A stretch of DNA of 64,000 bases, from contig NZ_QBUD01000004.1 of NCBI RefSeq assembly GCF_003058085.1, positions 124,001 to 188,000 of the forward strand, given 5' to 3'. Shown here in pieces: positions 17,201 to 25,820 of the stretch (its first letter is position 1; the number at the start of each line of letters is the position of its first letter). The translations under genes and the position numbers were made by a program. Under the pieces are notes generated by a model. The model was not told the origin of the DNA and did no database searches. It was given only the letters and a program-made list of their open reading frames with translations. Source of the DNA: Yoonia sediminilitoris. GTDB taxonomy: Bacteria > Pseudomonadota > Alphaproteobacteria > Rhodobacterales > Rhodobacteraceae.

Positions 17201-17754
17201 GGATCATTGCAGGCACCCATCGGGGCACAACGCTTGCCGATGTAGGTAAGGGAGACGCGAGCGCGCATTTGCGCCCCACATCTGACCGGGTCCGCGAAAG
17301 TCTGTTCAATGTGCTGCAAGGCGGGCGCTTAGGCGACCCGATCTCCGGTGCCCGCGTGCTTGACCTTTTTGCGGGGACAGGCGCACTGGGACTGGAGGCC
17401 CTGTCGCGCGGTGCGGCACATGTGACCTTTGTTGACAGCGGACGCGTGGCGCAAAAGCTGATCAAGGACAATATCGCCAAGCTGGGCAGGCAGACCGACA
17501 GTACTGTCGTCGCCACCGATGCGCGCAAACTTCCGGCGGGCGCGCTGTGCGATCTGATATTTCTTGATCCACCCTATGGACAAAACCTTGGCCTGCCAGC
17601 TCTGCAAGCTGCACAGGCCAAGGGTTGGATCGCGCCGGACGCGCTGATTGTGTGGGAAGAAAACCAACCACAGATCGCGCCTGCCGGATTTCAGAAACTG
17701 GATCAGCGCCGCTATGGCGACACATGGATCACGGTGATGCGTCATGCCCCCTGA
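17197..17754 (+). CDS. rsmD: 16S rRNA (guanine-966-N2) methyltransferase
   Basis: The protein has 185 residues and a GTG start overlapping the previous stop. RsmD methylates G966 of 16S rRNA using S-adenosylmethionine. It opens MRIIAGTHRG and has RPTSDRVRESLFNVL (26-40). The SAM-binding loop is LDLFAGTGALGLEALSRGA (55-73), and the catalytic DPPY is at 124-127. It overlaps the next gene by 11 bp. Confidence 0.95.
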   Translation: MRIIAGTHRGTTLADVGKGDASAHLRPTSDRVRESLFNVLQGGRLGDPISGARVLDLFAGTGALGLEALSRGAAHVTFVDSGRVAQKLIKDNIAKLGRQTDSTVVATDARKLPAGALCDLIFLDPPYGQNLGLPALQAAQAKGWIAPDALIVWEENQPQIAPAGFQKLDQRRYGDTWITVMRHAP

Positions 17755-18394
17755 GTTGGTAATCTTTGACTGCGACGGCGTGCTGGTCGATACCGAACCT
17801 GCGACCGATGCGATACTTTCAGAAAACCTGACCCGTCACGGTCTCCCGATTGCGCCACACGAGGTCCACCAATTGTTCGCTGGCTGCACCATGGCTGGCG
17901 TTGAGGTCGCGGCACGAAAGCGCGGCGCAAACCTGCCCAACGGGTGGCTGGACGACATCTATGATGCGGTCTTTGCGGAACTGCGCAAAGGCGTGCCGGT
18001 CATTGCGGGCGTGATAGATTTGATTGCCCAATGCGACGCGGCAGGCGTGCGGCGGGCCATCGCCTCCAACGGGCCCATCAAAAAGATGGAGATTTCACTG
18101 ACACCAAGCGGGCTTTGGGACCTTTTTGAGGGACGCATTTACAGCGGGCATGACCATGGCCCAAAACCCAAGCCTGACATGTTGCAACGGATCATGGCAG
18201 ATGCGAACGTTGCAGCCCAAAACACAGTGATGATCGACGATATGCCTGCGGGATTCAACGCCGCCAAGGCCGCAGGCGTCCGCTGTTTCGGCTACGTTGC
18301 GGATGGTGATCCTGCAAGGATCGGGGACAGCCGTGCGCGCCCGGTCAGCCACATGAGCGAAATTGCCGCCGCATTGGGGCTGAAGGCACGTTGA
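17744..18394 (+). CDS. HAD-superfamily phosphatase (beta-phosphoglucomutase/GPH-like)
   Basis: This 216-residue HAD-IA hydrolase should dephosphorylate a small phosphorylated metabolite. Motif I is FDCDGVLVDTE (nucleophile and acid Asp), motif II is in AIASNGP, the motif III Lys is in GPKPKPDML, and motif IV is in MIDDMPAGFNAAKAAG. The cap domain between motifs I and II is of the alpha-helical type. The substrate cannot be set by eye; phosphoglycolate or sugar phosphates are usual. It overlaps rsmD by 11 bp and ends 11 bp before a convergent regulator. Confidence 0.88.
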   Translation: MPPELVIFDCDGVLVDTEPATDAILSENLTRHGLPIAPHEVHQLFAGCTMAGVEVAARKRGANLPNGWLDDIYDAVFAELRKGVPVIAGVIDLIAQCDAAGVRRAIASNGPIKKMEISLTPSGLWDLFEGRIYSGHDHGPKPKPDMLQRIMADANVAAQNTVMIDDMPAGFNAAKAAGVRCFGYVADGDPARIGDSRARPVSHMSEIAAALGLKAR

Positions 18395-18405
18395 GACGCC
18401 AGCCG

Positions 18406-19113
18406 TTAGCCACTGTCGCCTGAAAGCAGCATTTGTTTGAGGTCCTGCACCACGGCCGGCATTTCGTGCAGGTTCAGCGCTGAATGCAGATCCACCAGAT
18501 GACTTTGCATCAATTCTTCGGCGCGGTCGCCATCCTTGTCCGCAATCGCCTTGATCAACGCGTGATGTGCCTGACTTTCGCATAGCGCACTTTCGCGCCG
18601 CCAATAGAGGGCAATAATCAGTGAAGACCGGGCAATCAACACATTCACCATATCTGTGATCGTCTGCTGACCCGCAATGCGCGCAATCTCAAGGTGGAAC
18701 TGGCCGGACAGAAAAAGCGCCCGCCCGCGATCACCTGCGTCCAGGGCAGAATGTTCCTGCAAAATATGCGCCTGCAATACGTCGATATCAGCGGGTTTCG
18801 CCCGTAGTGCCGCACTGCGTGCGGTACGTGGCTCCAGCAGTTCGCGCGCCTCGAACACCTCATGTGCTTCGGTCAGACTGGGCTGGGCTACAAAAGCACC
18901 GCGATTACGCTTGATTTCGACCACTTGTTGATGGGCCAAAGACTGCAATGCCGCGCGCACAATCGTGCGGGAGACGCCGTAGATATCTGACAGGTCATCC
19001 TCACCCAGCTTGGTACCGGGGGCCAGTCGATGTTCGTGGATCGCACGTGACAAGGCAGCGGCGATGCCTGCGCTCGAAACCGGGGAATCACTAGCGGTAT
19101 TTGTTGCGGCCAT
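18406..19113 (-). CDS. GntR-family regulator, FCD (FadR) subfamily
   Basis: This 235-residue DNA-binding repressor or activator has an N-terminal winged helix (about 15-80) with LGEDDLSDIYGVSRTIVRAALQSL and a GAF-like wing NRGAFVAQPS. The C-terminal all-helical FCD ligand domain has metal-binding His in GQFHLEIARI, HHALIKAI and SHLVDLH. It is divergent from the ABC operon at 19348 and should control it. The intergenic palindrome TTGTATACAA at 19194-19203 is the likely operator and is also found before the malonate operon. The effector is unknown and is probably the transported compound. Confidence 0.92.
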   Translation of the reverse strand: MAATNTASDSPVSSAGIAAALSRAIHEHRLAPGTKLGEDDLSDIYGVSRTIVRAALQSLAHQQVVEIKRNRGAFVAQPSLTEAHEVFEARELLEPRTARSAALRAKPADIDVLQAHILQEHSALDAGDRGRALFLSGQFHLEIARIAGQQTITDMVNVLIARSSLIIALYWRRESALCESQAHHALIKAIADKDGDRAEELMQSHLVDLHSALNLHEMPAVVQDLKQMLLSGDSG

Positions 19114-19193
19114 GCGGTGCTCCTTGGAGCGGGAATGCCAGACAGGTGCATCCGGAACAAGCCGGAACGGATCTTCGCCGATTTACTTATTGA

Positions 19194-19203
19194 TTGTATA
19201 CAA
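19194..19203. promoter_or_regulatory. Probable FCD/GntR operator TTGTATACAA (ABC operon)
   Basis: This perfect 10-bp palindrome lies 80 bp upstream of the regulator start and 144 bp upstream of the ABC ATPase start. The identical core occurs at 24734-24743. FCD regulators commonly bind TnGTnnACnA-type palindromes, and this one contains such a core. Confidence 0.65.
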
Positions 19204-19347
19204 CAATGCGCACAATAATCAGGCATCACATGGGCAGGGCGCATGAATTTGAGGCGGAAGCATACTTTCAGACGCAGCACCGCGCTGTATGCATTGCATG
19301 AAGCGGGGTCGCATGGGTTTCATTCTTCCAACAGATAGGGACAAAAT

Positions 19348-20334
19348 ATGAATGCTGTGGCTCAAGACCTCGAACTTGTGTCTGTAACAAAGCGGTACGG
19401 TGCGACAGTCGCCGTGGACGCCATCAATTACCACTTCAAGCCTGACAGCTATACCTGTCTGCTTGGGCCGTCAGGCTGTGGCAAATCATCTACCCTGCGG
19501 ATGATCGCAGGCCACGAAAGCGTCAGCGACGGGTCAATCCTCCTGGCAGGTCGCGATATTTCCGATCTTCCGCCAGCCAAACGTGGCACCGCGATGATGT
19601 TCCAGAATTACGCGCTGTTCCCGCATCTGAGCGTGCTGGATAACGTCGCTTTCAGCCTCAAGATGAAGGGGGTCGATTCTGCGGCCCGCAAAAGCCAGGC
19701 GCACGAAATGCTGGAACTGGTCGATCTGACAGCTCTTGCAGACCGCATGCCTGACCAGCTTTCGGGGGGGCAGCAACAACGCGTCGCCCTTGCCCGCGCG
19801 CTGATCACACGCCCGCAGGTGTTGCTGTTGGACGAACCCCTTTCGGCACTCGACCCTTTCCTGCGGATCAGAATGCGCAGCGAGTTGCGCAAGTTGCAAA
19901 AGGAACTGGGAATAGGCTTTGTGCATGTCACCCATGGTCAGGACGAGGCGCTGGCGCTGGCCGACGATATCATCGTGATGAACAACGCCGTAATCGAACA
20001 GGCAGGTCCGGCGCGCGACGTGTTCAATGCGCCCAAGACAAGGTTCGTGGCGCAATTCATGGGTGGTCATAATGTGATTGCCCTGCCTGACGGACATTTT
20101 GCGATTCGCACCGACGCCGTTGGCGTCACCTCTGCCGATGCAGGCCTTATCGAGGCGCAAGTGACCGCCGTAGAATATCAAGGCACCCATGTATCGCTGT
20201 CATCACGCATTACTGGCGATCAGGAAGTAACGGCTCTGGTGCCCGACGACACATTCTTTGCCAACCCGCATCACCCCGGCGACCGTATCGGACTGCATTG
20301 GGATGCCAAGAACCTACACCAACTGACGGCCTGA
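19348..20334 (+). CDS. ABC transporter ATPase, spermidine/putrescine-opine type
   Basis: This 328-residue cytoplasmic ATPase energises uptake with the two permeases downstream. Walker A GPSGCGKSS is at 40-48, the Q-loop is in MMFQNYALFPHLSV (83-96), signature LSGGQ at 138-142 and Walker B LLLDEP at 159-164. The switch His is in FVHVTHGQ. A C-terminal TOBE-like region (about 245-328) is typical of the PotA/FbpC group. It is the first gene of a five-gene plus-strand operon that includes a Tat-exported binding protein and a racemase-family enzyme. Confidence 0.92.
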   Translation: MNAVAQDLELVSVTKRYGATVAVDAINYHFKPDSYTCLLGPSGCGKSSTLRMIAGHESVSDGSILLAGRDISDLPPAKRGTAMMFQNYALFPHLSVLDNVAFSLKMKGVDSAARKSQAHEMLELVDLTALADRMPDQLSGGQQQRVALARALITRPQVLLLDEPLSALDPFLRIRMRSELRKLQKELGIGFVHVTHGQDEALALADDIIVMNNAVIEQAGPARDVFNAPKTRFVAQFMGGHNVIALPDGHFAIRTDAVGVTSADAGLIEAQVTAVEYQGTHVSLSSRITGDQEVTALVPDDTFFANPHHPGDRIGLHWDAKNLHQLTA

Positions 20335-20365
20335 ACGCCGCGACCTCACCCACAAGGAGAAATAA

Positions 20366-21646
20366 ATGACCGAGACGACCAAGAAACTATCCCGCCGGAG
20401 CGTGCTGAAAGGTGCCACCGCAACCGCCGCCTTCACCGCCGGGTCAACATTGGGCGCACCGATGATCTGGGCGCAGAACATCAAGGATGTGACCATCCGC
20501 CAGTTCGGCACAGGGGTTTCCAACCTCAATGAAGTTGCGCAAAAGGTGAAGGAAGATCTGGGCTTTACTCTGGAAATGACCGCACTGGACACCGACAGCG
20601 TGACCCAGCGTGCCGCGACACAGCCCAACAGCTTTGACATCGCCGATATCGAATATTTCATCTGTAAAAAGGTCTGGGCCGCAGGCAACCTGCAAGCCAT
20701 GGACACCACCAAGCTGGACAATTACGACAAGATCGTCGGCATCTTCCGCAACGGTAAATTGACGCCAGACAGTGAAATTGCACAAGGGACTGCACCGCAC
20801 ACCGTGGGCTTTACCACTGGCCAGAACGGCACAGAGTTTGTGCAGGAAGAATCCGGCTGGATGACCCTGATCCCCACGATCTACAACGCCGACACGCTGG
20901 GCATTCGCCCTGACCTGATCAACAGACCCATCAACAACTGGTCCGAGTTGCTGAACCCCGAGTTCGCGGGCAAGGCCTCAATCCTTGATATTTCTTCCAT
21001 CGGGATCATGGACATGGCGATGGTCGTGGAATCCATGGGCGAATACACCTACCCCGACAAAGGCAACATGACGAAGGAAGAGATCGACCTGACAATCGGC
21101 ATCTTTACCGAAGCCAAGAAGAACGGCCAGTTCCGCGCCTTCTGGAAGTCATTCGACGAAAGCGTCAACCTGATGGCATCGGGCGAGGTCGTGATCCAGT
21201 CGATGTGGTCGCCCGCGATCACCGCTGTCAAATCCCAAGGCATTCCGTGCGTCTATCAGCCGCTGGAAGAAGGCTACCGGTCTTGGGGTGGCGGTCTGGG
21301 CATCTCTGCCGCGCTGTCGGGATTGGAACTTGAAGCCGCTTATGAATACATCAACTGGTATCTGTCCGGCTGGGTCGGCGGCTTCCTGATGCGTCAGGGC
21401 TATTATTCTGCCGTGCCTGAAACCTCCAAGGCGTTCATGTCTGAAAACGAATGGGGCTACTGGTTCGAAGGCAAAGAAGCCACCGACGCGATCACATCGC
21501 CATTTGGTGATGCACTGGCAGGCGCCGGCGACGTGCGCGACGGTGGTTCGTTCGAAGAACGGATGGGTGCTGTCGCTTGCTGGAACTCTGTCATGGACGA
21601 AAACCAGTATATGGTCCGCAAGTGGAATGAATTCATCGCGGCCTAA
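20366..21646 (+). CDS. ABC transporter substrate-binding protein, Tat-exported
   Basis: This 426-residue periplasmic solute-binding protein belongs to the PotD/opine-type extracellular family. The signal contains a twin-arginine motif, LSRRSVLKG, followed by a hydrophobic stretch ending near IWAQ (about residue 34), so it should be exported folded through Tat. GGGLGISAALSGLELEAAYEYINWYLSG is typical of the second lobe, where PotD-like proteins close on polyamine or related ligands. A good AAGGAG site precedes the ATG. A strong hairpin lies just after the stop. The ligand is not known. Confidence 0.9.
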   Translation: MTETTKKLSRRSVLKGATATAAFTAGSTLGAPMIWAQNIKDVTIRQFGTGVSNLNEVAQKVKEDLGFTLEMTALDTDSVTQRAATQPNSFDIADIEYFICKKVWAAGNLQAMDTTKLDNYDKIVGIFRNGKLTPDSEIAQGTAPHTVGFTTGQNGTEFVQEESGWMTLIPTIYNADTLGIRPDLINRPINNWSELLNPEFAGKASILDISSIGIMDMAMVVESMGEYTYPDKGNMTKEEIDLTIGIFTEAKKNGQFRAFWKSFDESVNLMASGEVVIQSMWSPAITAVKSQGIPCVYQPLEEGYRSWGGGLGISAALSGLELEAAYEYINWYLSGWVGGFLMRQGYYSAVPETSKAFMSENEWGYWFEGKEATDAITSPFGDALAGAGDVRDGGSFEERMGAVACWNSVMDENQYMVRKWNEFIAA

Positions 21647-21656
21647 AATACGACCT

Positions 21657-21681
21657 GGTGCGCTGCCTTTGGCAGCGCACC
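21657..21681 (+). other. Intercistronic hairpin after the binding-protein gene
   Basis: A perfect 11-bp stem (GGTGCGCTGCC and its complement) with a TTT loop lies 10 bp after the stop codon of the binding-protein gene and 25 bp before the permease start. No U-run follows. Such stems usually protect the upstream mRNA and set a higher dose of the binding protein than of the permeases. Confidence 0.65.
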
Positions 21682-21706
21682 ACCTCTCCTGACGTTCGGA
21701 CACCCC

Positions 21707-22570
21707 ATGCAAAAGCTTCGCGAAAACAATGCCCTGATGGGCTGGTTGATGGTATCGCCGCTGGCATCTGTGCTGCTGGTGTTTCTGGTCGCCCCGATCA
21801 TCATGATCGTCATTGTCAGCTTCTGGCGGGCGACAGAATTTTCGATCATTCCCGCGTTTGTCTGGGAAAACTATGAGTTTCTGTTCGGGTCGCCCGTGAC
21901 CTACACAGTCTTTCTGAACACTTTCAAATATGCACTGATCACATGGATTTTCACCGTGTTGATCGGATTTACAGTCGCCTATTATCTTGCCTTCCATGTC
22001 CGCAGCCTGACTTGGCAGATCGCACTTTTCCTGTTGTGCACGATTCCCTTCTGGACCTCGAACATCATCCGCATGATTTCGTGGATTCCGTTTCTGGGGC
22101 GGAATGGCATTGCCAATTCGGCGCTCATTTCATGGGGCGTGATTGACGAACCGGTCGAATGGCTGCTGTTCAGCGACTTTGCAGTCATCCTGGCCTTTGT
22201 GCATCTTTACACGCTTTTCATGGTGGTCCCGATCTTCAACACGATGATGCGGATCGACAAATCTCTGATCGAAGCAGCACGGGACGCAGGCGCAAACGGC
22301 GTGCAAATTCTATGGAATATCATCATCCCACTGACCAAACCCGGCATCATGATTGGCACGATTTTTGTCGTGACCCTTGTGATGGGCGACTTTATCACCG
22401 TGCGTTTCATGTCCGGCTCACAATCCGCCAATGTCGGGCGGTTGATTTCCAATGACATCGCGCTGCTGCAATACCCAAGCGCCTCGGCCACGGCGATCAT
22501 CCTGCTGATTACGGTATTGATGGTGATTGGTATTCTGCTGCGCTTCGTCAACATCCGAAAGGAGCTGTAG
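21707..22570 (+). CDS. ABC transporter permease (PotB type)
   Basis: This 287-residue inner-membrane permease has about six helices. The cytoplasmic EAA loop that contacts the ATPase reads DKSLIEAARDAGANGVQILWNIIIPLTKPG, matching the EAA---G---------I-LP pattern. LMGWLMVSPLASVLLVFLVAPIIMIVIVSFW forms the first helix. The gene is two bases from the second permease start. It is larger than the second permease and has the PotB-like order. Confidence 0.92.
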   Translation: MQKLRENNALMGWLMVSPLASVLLVFLVAPIIMIVIVSFWRATEFSIIPAFVWENYEFLFGSPVTYTVFLNTFKYALITWIFTVLIGFTVAYYLAFHVRSLTWQIALFLLCTIPFWTSNIIRMISWIPFLGRNGIANSALISWGVIDEPVEWLLFSDFAVILAFVHLYTLFMVVPIFNTMMRIDKSLIEAARDAGANGVQILWNIIIPLTKPGIMIGTIFVVTLVMGDFITVRFMSGSQSANVGRLISNDIALLQYPSASATAIILLITVLMVIGILLRFVNIRKEL

Positions 22571-22571
22571 G

Positions 22572-23408
22572 ATGGAGCCGCGCCCCCGTTCGTTCTATGT
22601 CCTCACCGCGTTCTTCGTGCTTTTCATCCTGTTTCTTTACGGGCCGACCATCACAATCGGTATCCTGTCCTTTCAGGGCGAAGGCGGCGGGCTGACATTC
22701 CCGATGCGGGGCGTGTCGCTCTATTGGTTCTTTGATCTGTTCGAACAACAGGCCGTGGGCGATATATGGGGCAGCTTCCGGCGCAGCCTTGTGCTTGGCC
22801 TGATGGTCATGGTCACGACAGTTGTCGTGTCAGTCATGGGCGGGTTGGCCTTTCGCAAGAAATTCCCCGGCTCCAGCATTCTGTTCTATCTGATCATCAC
22901 ATCGCTGGTGATCCCCTCGATCCTGATATCGCTCGGCGTTGGCCTGCTGTTTTCGCAATCGGGGTTGGACGTACATTGGTCCACCTCCGGCTTTGGCTCG
23001 CAACTGACATGGACGCTGCCATTCGGGCTGCTGATCATGTTTGCGGTCTTCAACCGGTTCGATAAAAGTTACGAAGAGGCCGCCCGCGACCTTGGTGCCA
23101 CCCCTTGGCAGACGATCAGGCACGTTGTCTTGCCGATCATCGCCCCATCGCTGATCGGGGTCGCACTGTTCGGCTTTACCCTCAGCTATGACGAGTTTGC
23201 ACGCACGTTGCTGACCGCGGGCAGTTACAACACTCTCCCTCTTGAGATTTACGGTATGACGACCAATGTGACATCGCCAGTGCTTTACGCCTTGGGAACA
23301 CTGACGACCCTGTTCTCGCTCTTGATCATTGGCGTTTTCCTTGCATTGGCATTGCTGGCAAACCGCCGCCGTGCGCGTGCAGGGTCCGACGCGGGCAAGG
23401 GTGTGTGA
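22572..23408 (+). CDS. ABC transporter permease (PotC type)
   Basis: This second inner-membrane permease has 278 residues from the ATG at 22572, preceded by GGAG at the end of the previous gene; a longer frame would run back into the first permease gene. The EAA loop is YEEAARDLGATPWQTIRHVVLPIIAPSL. LTSYDE-like residues follow in the next helix (TLSYDEFARTLLTAG), as in PotC proteins. It overlaps the racemase-family gene at its stop codon. Confidence 0.92.
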   Translation: MEPRPRSFYVLTAFFVLFILFLYGPTITIGILSFQGEGGGLTFPMRGVSLYWFFDLFEQQAVGDIWGSFRRSLVLGLMVMVTTVVVSVMGGLAFRKKFPGSSILFYLIITSLVIPSILISLGVGLLFSQSGLDVHWSTSGFGSQLTWTLPFGLLIMFAVFNRFDKSYEEAARDLGATPWQTIRHVVLPIIAPSLIGVALFGFTLSYDEFARTLLTAGSYNTLPLEIYGMTTNVTSPVLYALGTLTTLFSLLIIGVFLALALLANRRRARAGSDAGKGV

Positions 23409-24043
23409 TGATCATTCTCATCAACCCCAACAGCACGGTGTCCATGACAGAGGCCATGGTGGACACTGCCCGAAAAACACGGCCGGACAGCAAGATTGTC
23501 GGATGGACATCGCATGCCGGGCCGCCCGCAATTCAAGGGCCCCAAGACGGAGAGGCCGCCGTGCCGCCCCTACTGGAGCTAGTGAAAAAGGCCAACGCCG
23601 ATGGCGCTACAGCCATCATCATTGGCTGCTCGGACGACACTGGTCTTGACGAAGCCCGCGCCATGTCCCCCTGCCCTGTGATCGGGATCGGGCAGGCAGG
23701 TTATCACATGGCCTGTCTGGCCAGTCCGCGGTTTTCAGTGGTCACAACGCTGGCCGTCTCCGTCCCAATTCTGGCCGGAAACATCGAAAGCTATGGTTTG
23801 GGACAGCAGATGGCAAAGGTGCGTGCCAGTGGGGTGCCGGTTCTGGCGCTCGAAACCGACCGCACCAATGCAACCGCCCAAGTCATGGCCGAAATCGACA
23901 AGGCCCGGCAGGAGGATGATATCGGCGCCGTGGTACTGGGCTGTGCGGGTATGGTGCATATCATCGACGCATACGCCGAAACCTACCCGATCAGGTTGAT
24001 CGACGGTGTGCGTGCTGCAACCCAAATCGCCAGCACTTTCTAG
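23408..24043 (+). CDS. Asp/Glu/hydantoin racemase family protein
   Basis: This 211-residue cytoplasmic protein starts at the ATG at 23408, where the permease stop and this start share a base. The Asp/Glu/hydantoin racemase superfamily uses two Cys as acid/base pair; here they are Cys74 in IIIGCSDD and Cys179 in VVLGCAGM. MIILINPNSTVSMTEAM is the typical N-terminus. Relatives include hydantoin and allantoin racemases, maleate isomerase and arylmalonate decarboxylase (which has one Cys). Two Cys favour racemisation. Cotranscription with the ABC importer means the imported compound or its product is probably the substrate. Confidence 0.88.
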   Translation: MIILINPNSTVSMTEAMVDTARKTRPDSKIVGWTSHAGPPAIQGPQDGEAAVPPLLELVKKANADGATAIIIGCSDDTGLDEARAMSPCPVIGIGQAGYHMACLASPRFSVVTTLAVSVPILAGNIESYGLGQQMAKVRASGVPVLALETDRTNATAQVMAEIDKARQEDDIGAVVLGCAGMVHIIDAYAETYPIRLIDGVRAATQIASTF

Positions 24044-24702
24044 CTGTTGAGGCTGGCCATCAGTTGATAAAACTTCTCGCCCTGCACGGCGACATGCCCG
24101 CGCAAGGCGGCGGCAGCCTGTTCGGGGTCGCCTTCCTGTAGGGCGGCGACAATCGCCACATGCTCGGCCATCGACTGGTCCAACCTGCCACGAAACCGCA
24201 ATTGGACCTTGCGATAGGGTTTCAGCCGATTTTGCAGCCGTAGCGCCTGTTTCTCCAGATAGCTGTTGGCCGCACTTTCATAGATCACCTGATGGAAAAT
24301 CTCGTTCTGCGCGTAATAGCCTGCGTGATCCTGCTGAGCGAGCGCACGCTGGCAATTTTCATTTGCGGCGACCAATCGGTCCAGGGCGCTATCCGTGATG
24401 CGCAGTGCGGCATACCTGCCGCAAGCGGCCTCAAGCTCGGCCATGGTTTCGAACATTTCCATCAGTTCAACAGGGCCGGGTTGCCGCACAAATACACCGC
24501 GACGGGGAATCTGCTCGGCCATGCCAGAGGCCACAAGCGCATGCAGCGCTTCGCGAATAGGCGTACGCGAGACGCAAAACTGTTCTGCAAGTTTGAGTTC
24601 GTCAAGACGCTCTCCATCCTTGAATTCACCTGAAAACACAAGTTGTTCCAGCGTTTCGGCAATCTTGTCTGCGCGTCTTACTTCCATGACACTGCTTAAC
24701 AC
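24040..24702 (-). CDS. matR: GntR-family (FCD) regulator of malonate genes, MatR-like
   Basis: This 220-residue protein has a winged-helix domain (about 10-75) with LDELKLAEQFCVSRTPIREALHALVASG and RRGVFVRQP, then an FCD domain with ligand-binding His in NEIFHQVIYESA, MAEHVAIVAAL and LRGHVAVQG. An internal ATG at 24687 is an alternative start. It is divergent from the malonate TRAP operon. MatR of rhizobia is an FCD regulator that controls mat genes with malonate as effector and binds a TTGTA/TACA-type repeat; the same kind of site is present at 24734-24743. Its 3' end overlaps that of the convergent racemase gene by 4 bp. Confidence 0.88.
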   Translation of the reverse strand: MLSSVMEVRRADKIAETLEQLVFSGEFKDGERLDELKLAEQFCVSRTPIREALHALVASGMAEQIPRRGVFVRQPGPVELMEMFETMAELEAACGRYAALRITDSALDRLVAANENCQRALAQQDHAGYYAQNEIFHQVIYESAANSYLEKQALRLQNRLKPYRKVQLRFRGRLDQSMAEHVAIVAALQEGDPEQAAAALRGHVAVQGEKFYQLMASLNS

Positions 24703-24733
24703 GCCAGCCGCCGAGAATGCAATATCTGCATTT

Positions 24734-24743
24734 TTGTATACAA
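24734..24743. promoter_or_regulatory. Probable MatR operator TTGTATACAA
   Basis: This perfect palindrome lies in the 124-bp region between matR and matP, extended on one side as TTGTATACAAGATA. It matches in type the malonate operator described for rhizobial MatR. The identical 10-mer occurs at 19194-19203. Confidence 0.7.
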
Positions 24744-24748
24744 GATAT

Positions 24749-24777
24749 TTGACCTTGAATGCGAAATGTGAAACCTA
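24749..24777 (+). promoter_or_regulatory. Candidate promoter of the malonate operon
   Basis: TTGACC (24749-24754) is a good -35 match, and a weak -10 AACCTA (24772-24777) follows after 17 bp. The operator centre at 24738.5 would sit about 45 bp upstream of the inferred start of transcription, a typical activator position. Confidence 0.4.
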
Positions 24778-24826
24778 TGGGCGGTAGATTTGGGCGTTGT
24801 CCCTGATCACACCTAGGGAGGAAACA

Positions 24827-25813
24827 ATGAAATCGAATTTCTTGATGACAGCCGTCGCTGTCGCATGTCTTGGTTTTGGCGCGGCTGCAAATGCAGAGAC
24901 ATTGCGCCTGTCACATCAATGGTCCAACACCGATATCCGCCATCAAGTCGCGCAAATCGTTGCAGACGGGGTCGCCGAAGCCGGCGTTGATCTGGAAATC
25001 CAGATTTTTGGCTCGCAGTCACTGTTCAAAGCGCGCGAACAATATCGGCCACTTAGCCGGGGGCAGTTGGATATGACCGTCTTGCCGCTCAGCTATGCAG
25101 GCGGACAACAACCGGCCTACAACCTGACTCTGATGCCCGGCCTCGTGAAAAACCACGACCACGCTGCACGGCTCAGCGCATCGCCTTTCATGGCCGCACT
25201 TGAAGAAAAGATGGCCGATGATGACGTCATGGTGCTTGTCCATGGCTATCTGGCAGGTGGTTTTGTCGGGAAAGACAAATGCATCACAGCGCCCGAAGAT
25301 GTCGCGGGCTTGCAGATCCGCGCAGCTGGCAAGTCGTTTGAACAAATGCTTGCCGGGGCAAATGCATCCATCGCGTCCATGGCATCGTCCGAAATCTATA
25401 ACGGTATTCAGACCGGCGTTTTGACGGCCGCGAACACGTCATCATCGTCCTTCGTATCCTACCGGATCTATGAACAGGTCAGCTGCTACACGCCAGCAGG
25501 CGACGTCGCCCTTTGGTTCATGTACCAGCCAATGCTGATGAACAAATCCACGTTTGACGCACTCAACGCGGACCAGCAAGCCGCCCTTTTGGCCGCAGCA
25601 GAAAAGGCGCAAGCCTACTACCTTGAGGAAGCCAAGAAAGAGGACGCCGCATCTGAACAGGTGTTCCGCGATGCGGGCGTCGAAATCGCCGAGATGTCAC
25701 AGGATGATTTCAACGCATGGCGCGCATTGGCGCAGGAAACCTCGTACAAAGCCTTTATCGAAGAGGTCCCTGACGGGCAGGCGCTTCTGGATATGGCGCT
25801 CGCCGTCGAATAA
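24827..25813 (+). CDS. matP: TRAP transporter substrate-binding protein, malonate
   Basis: This 328-residue periplasmic DctP-type protein starts at the ATG at 24827 after GGGAGGAAACA. The Sec signal peptide MKSNFLMTAVAVACLGFGAAANA ends near residue 23. Domain blocks include LRLSHQW, GSQSLFKAREQYRPLSRGQLDM, LQIRAAGKSFEQMLAGANAS (which holds the Arg that binds a carboxylate) and EIYNGIQTGVLTAANTSSSSF. The role as malonate binder is inferred from matA and matB in the same operon. A hairpin with a T-run follows the gene. Confidence 0.87.
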   Translation: MKSNFLMTAVAVACLGFGAAANAETLRLSHQWSNTDIRHQVAQIVADGVAEAGVDLEIQIFGSQSLFKAREQYRPLSRGQLDMTVLPLSYAGGQQPAYNLTLMPGLVKNHDHAARLSASPFMAALEEKMADDDVMVLVHGYLAGGFVGKDKCITAPEDVAGLQIRAAGKSFEQMLAGANASIASMASSEIYNGIQTGVLTAANTSSSSFVSYRIYEQVSCYTPAGDVALWFMYQPMLMNKSTFDALNADQQAALLAAAEKAQAYYLEEAKKEDAASEQVFRDAGVEIAEMSQDDFNAWRALAQETSYKAFIEEVPDGQALLDMALAVE

Positions 25814-25820
25814 TCGCGAC

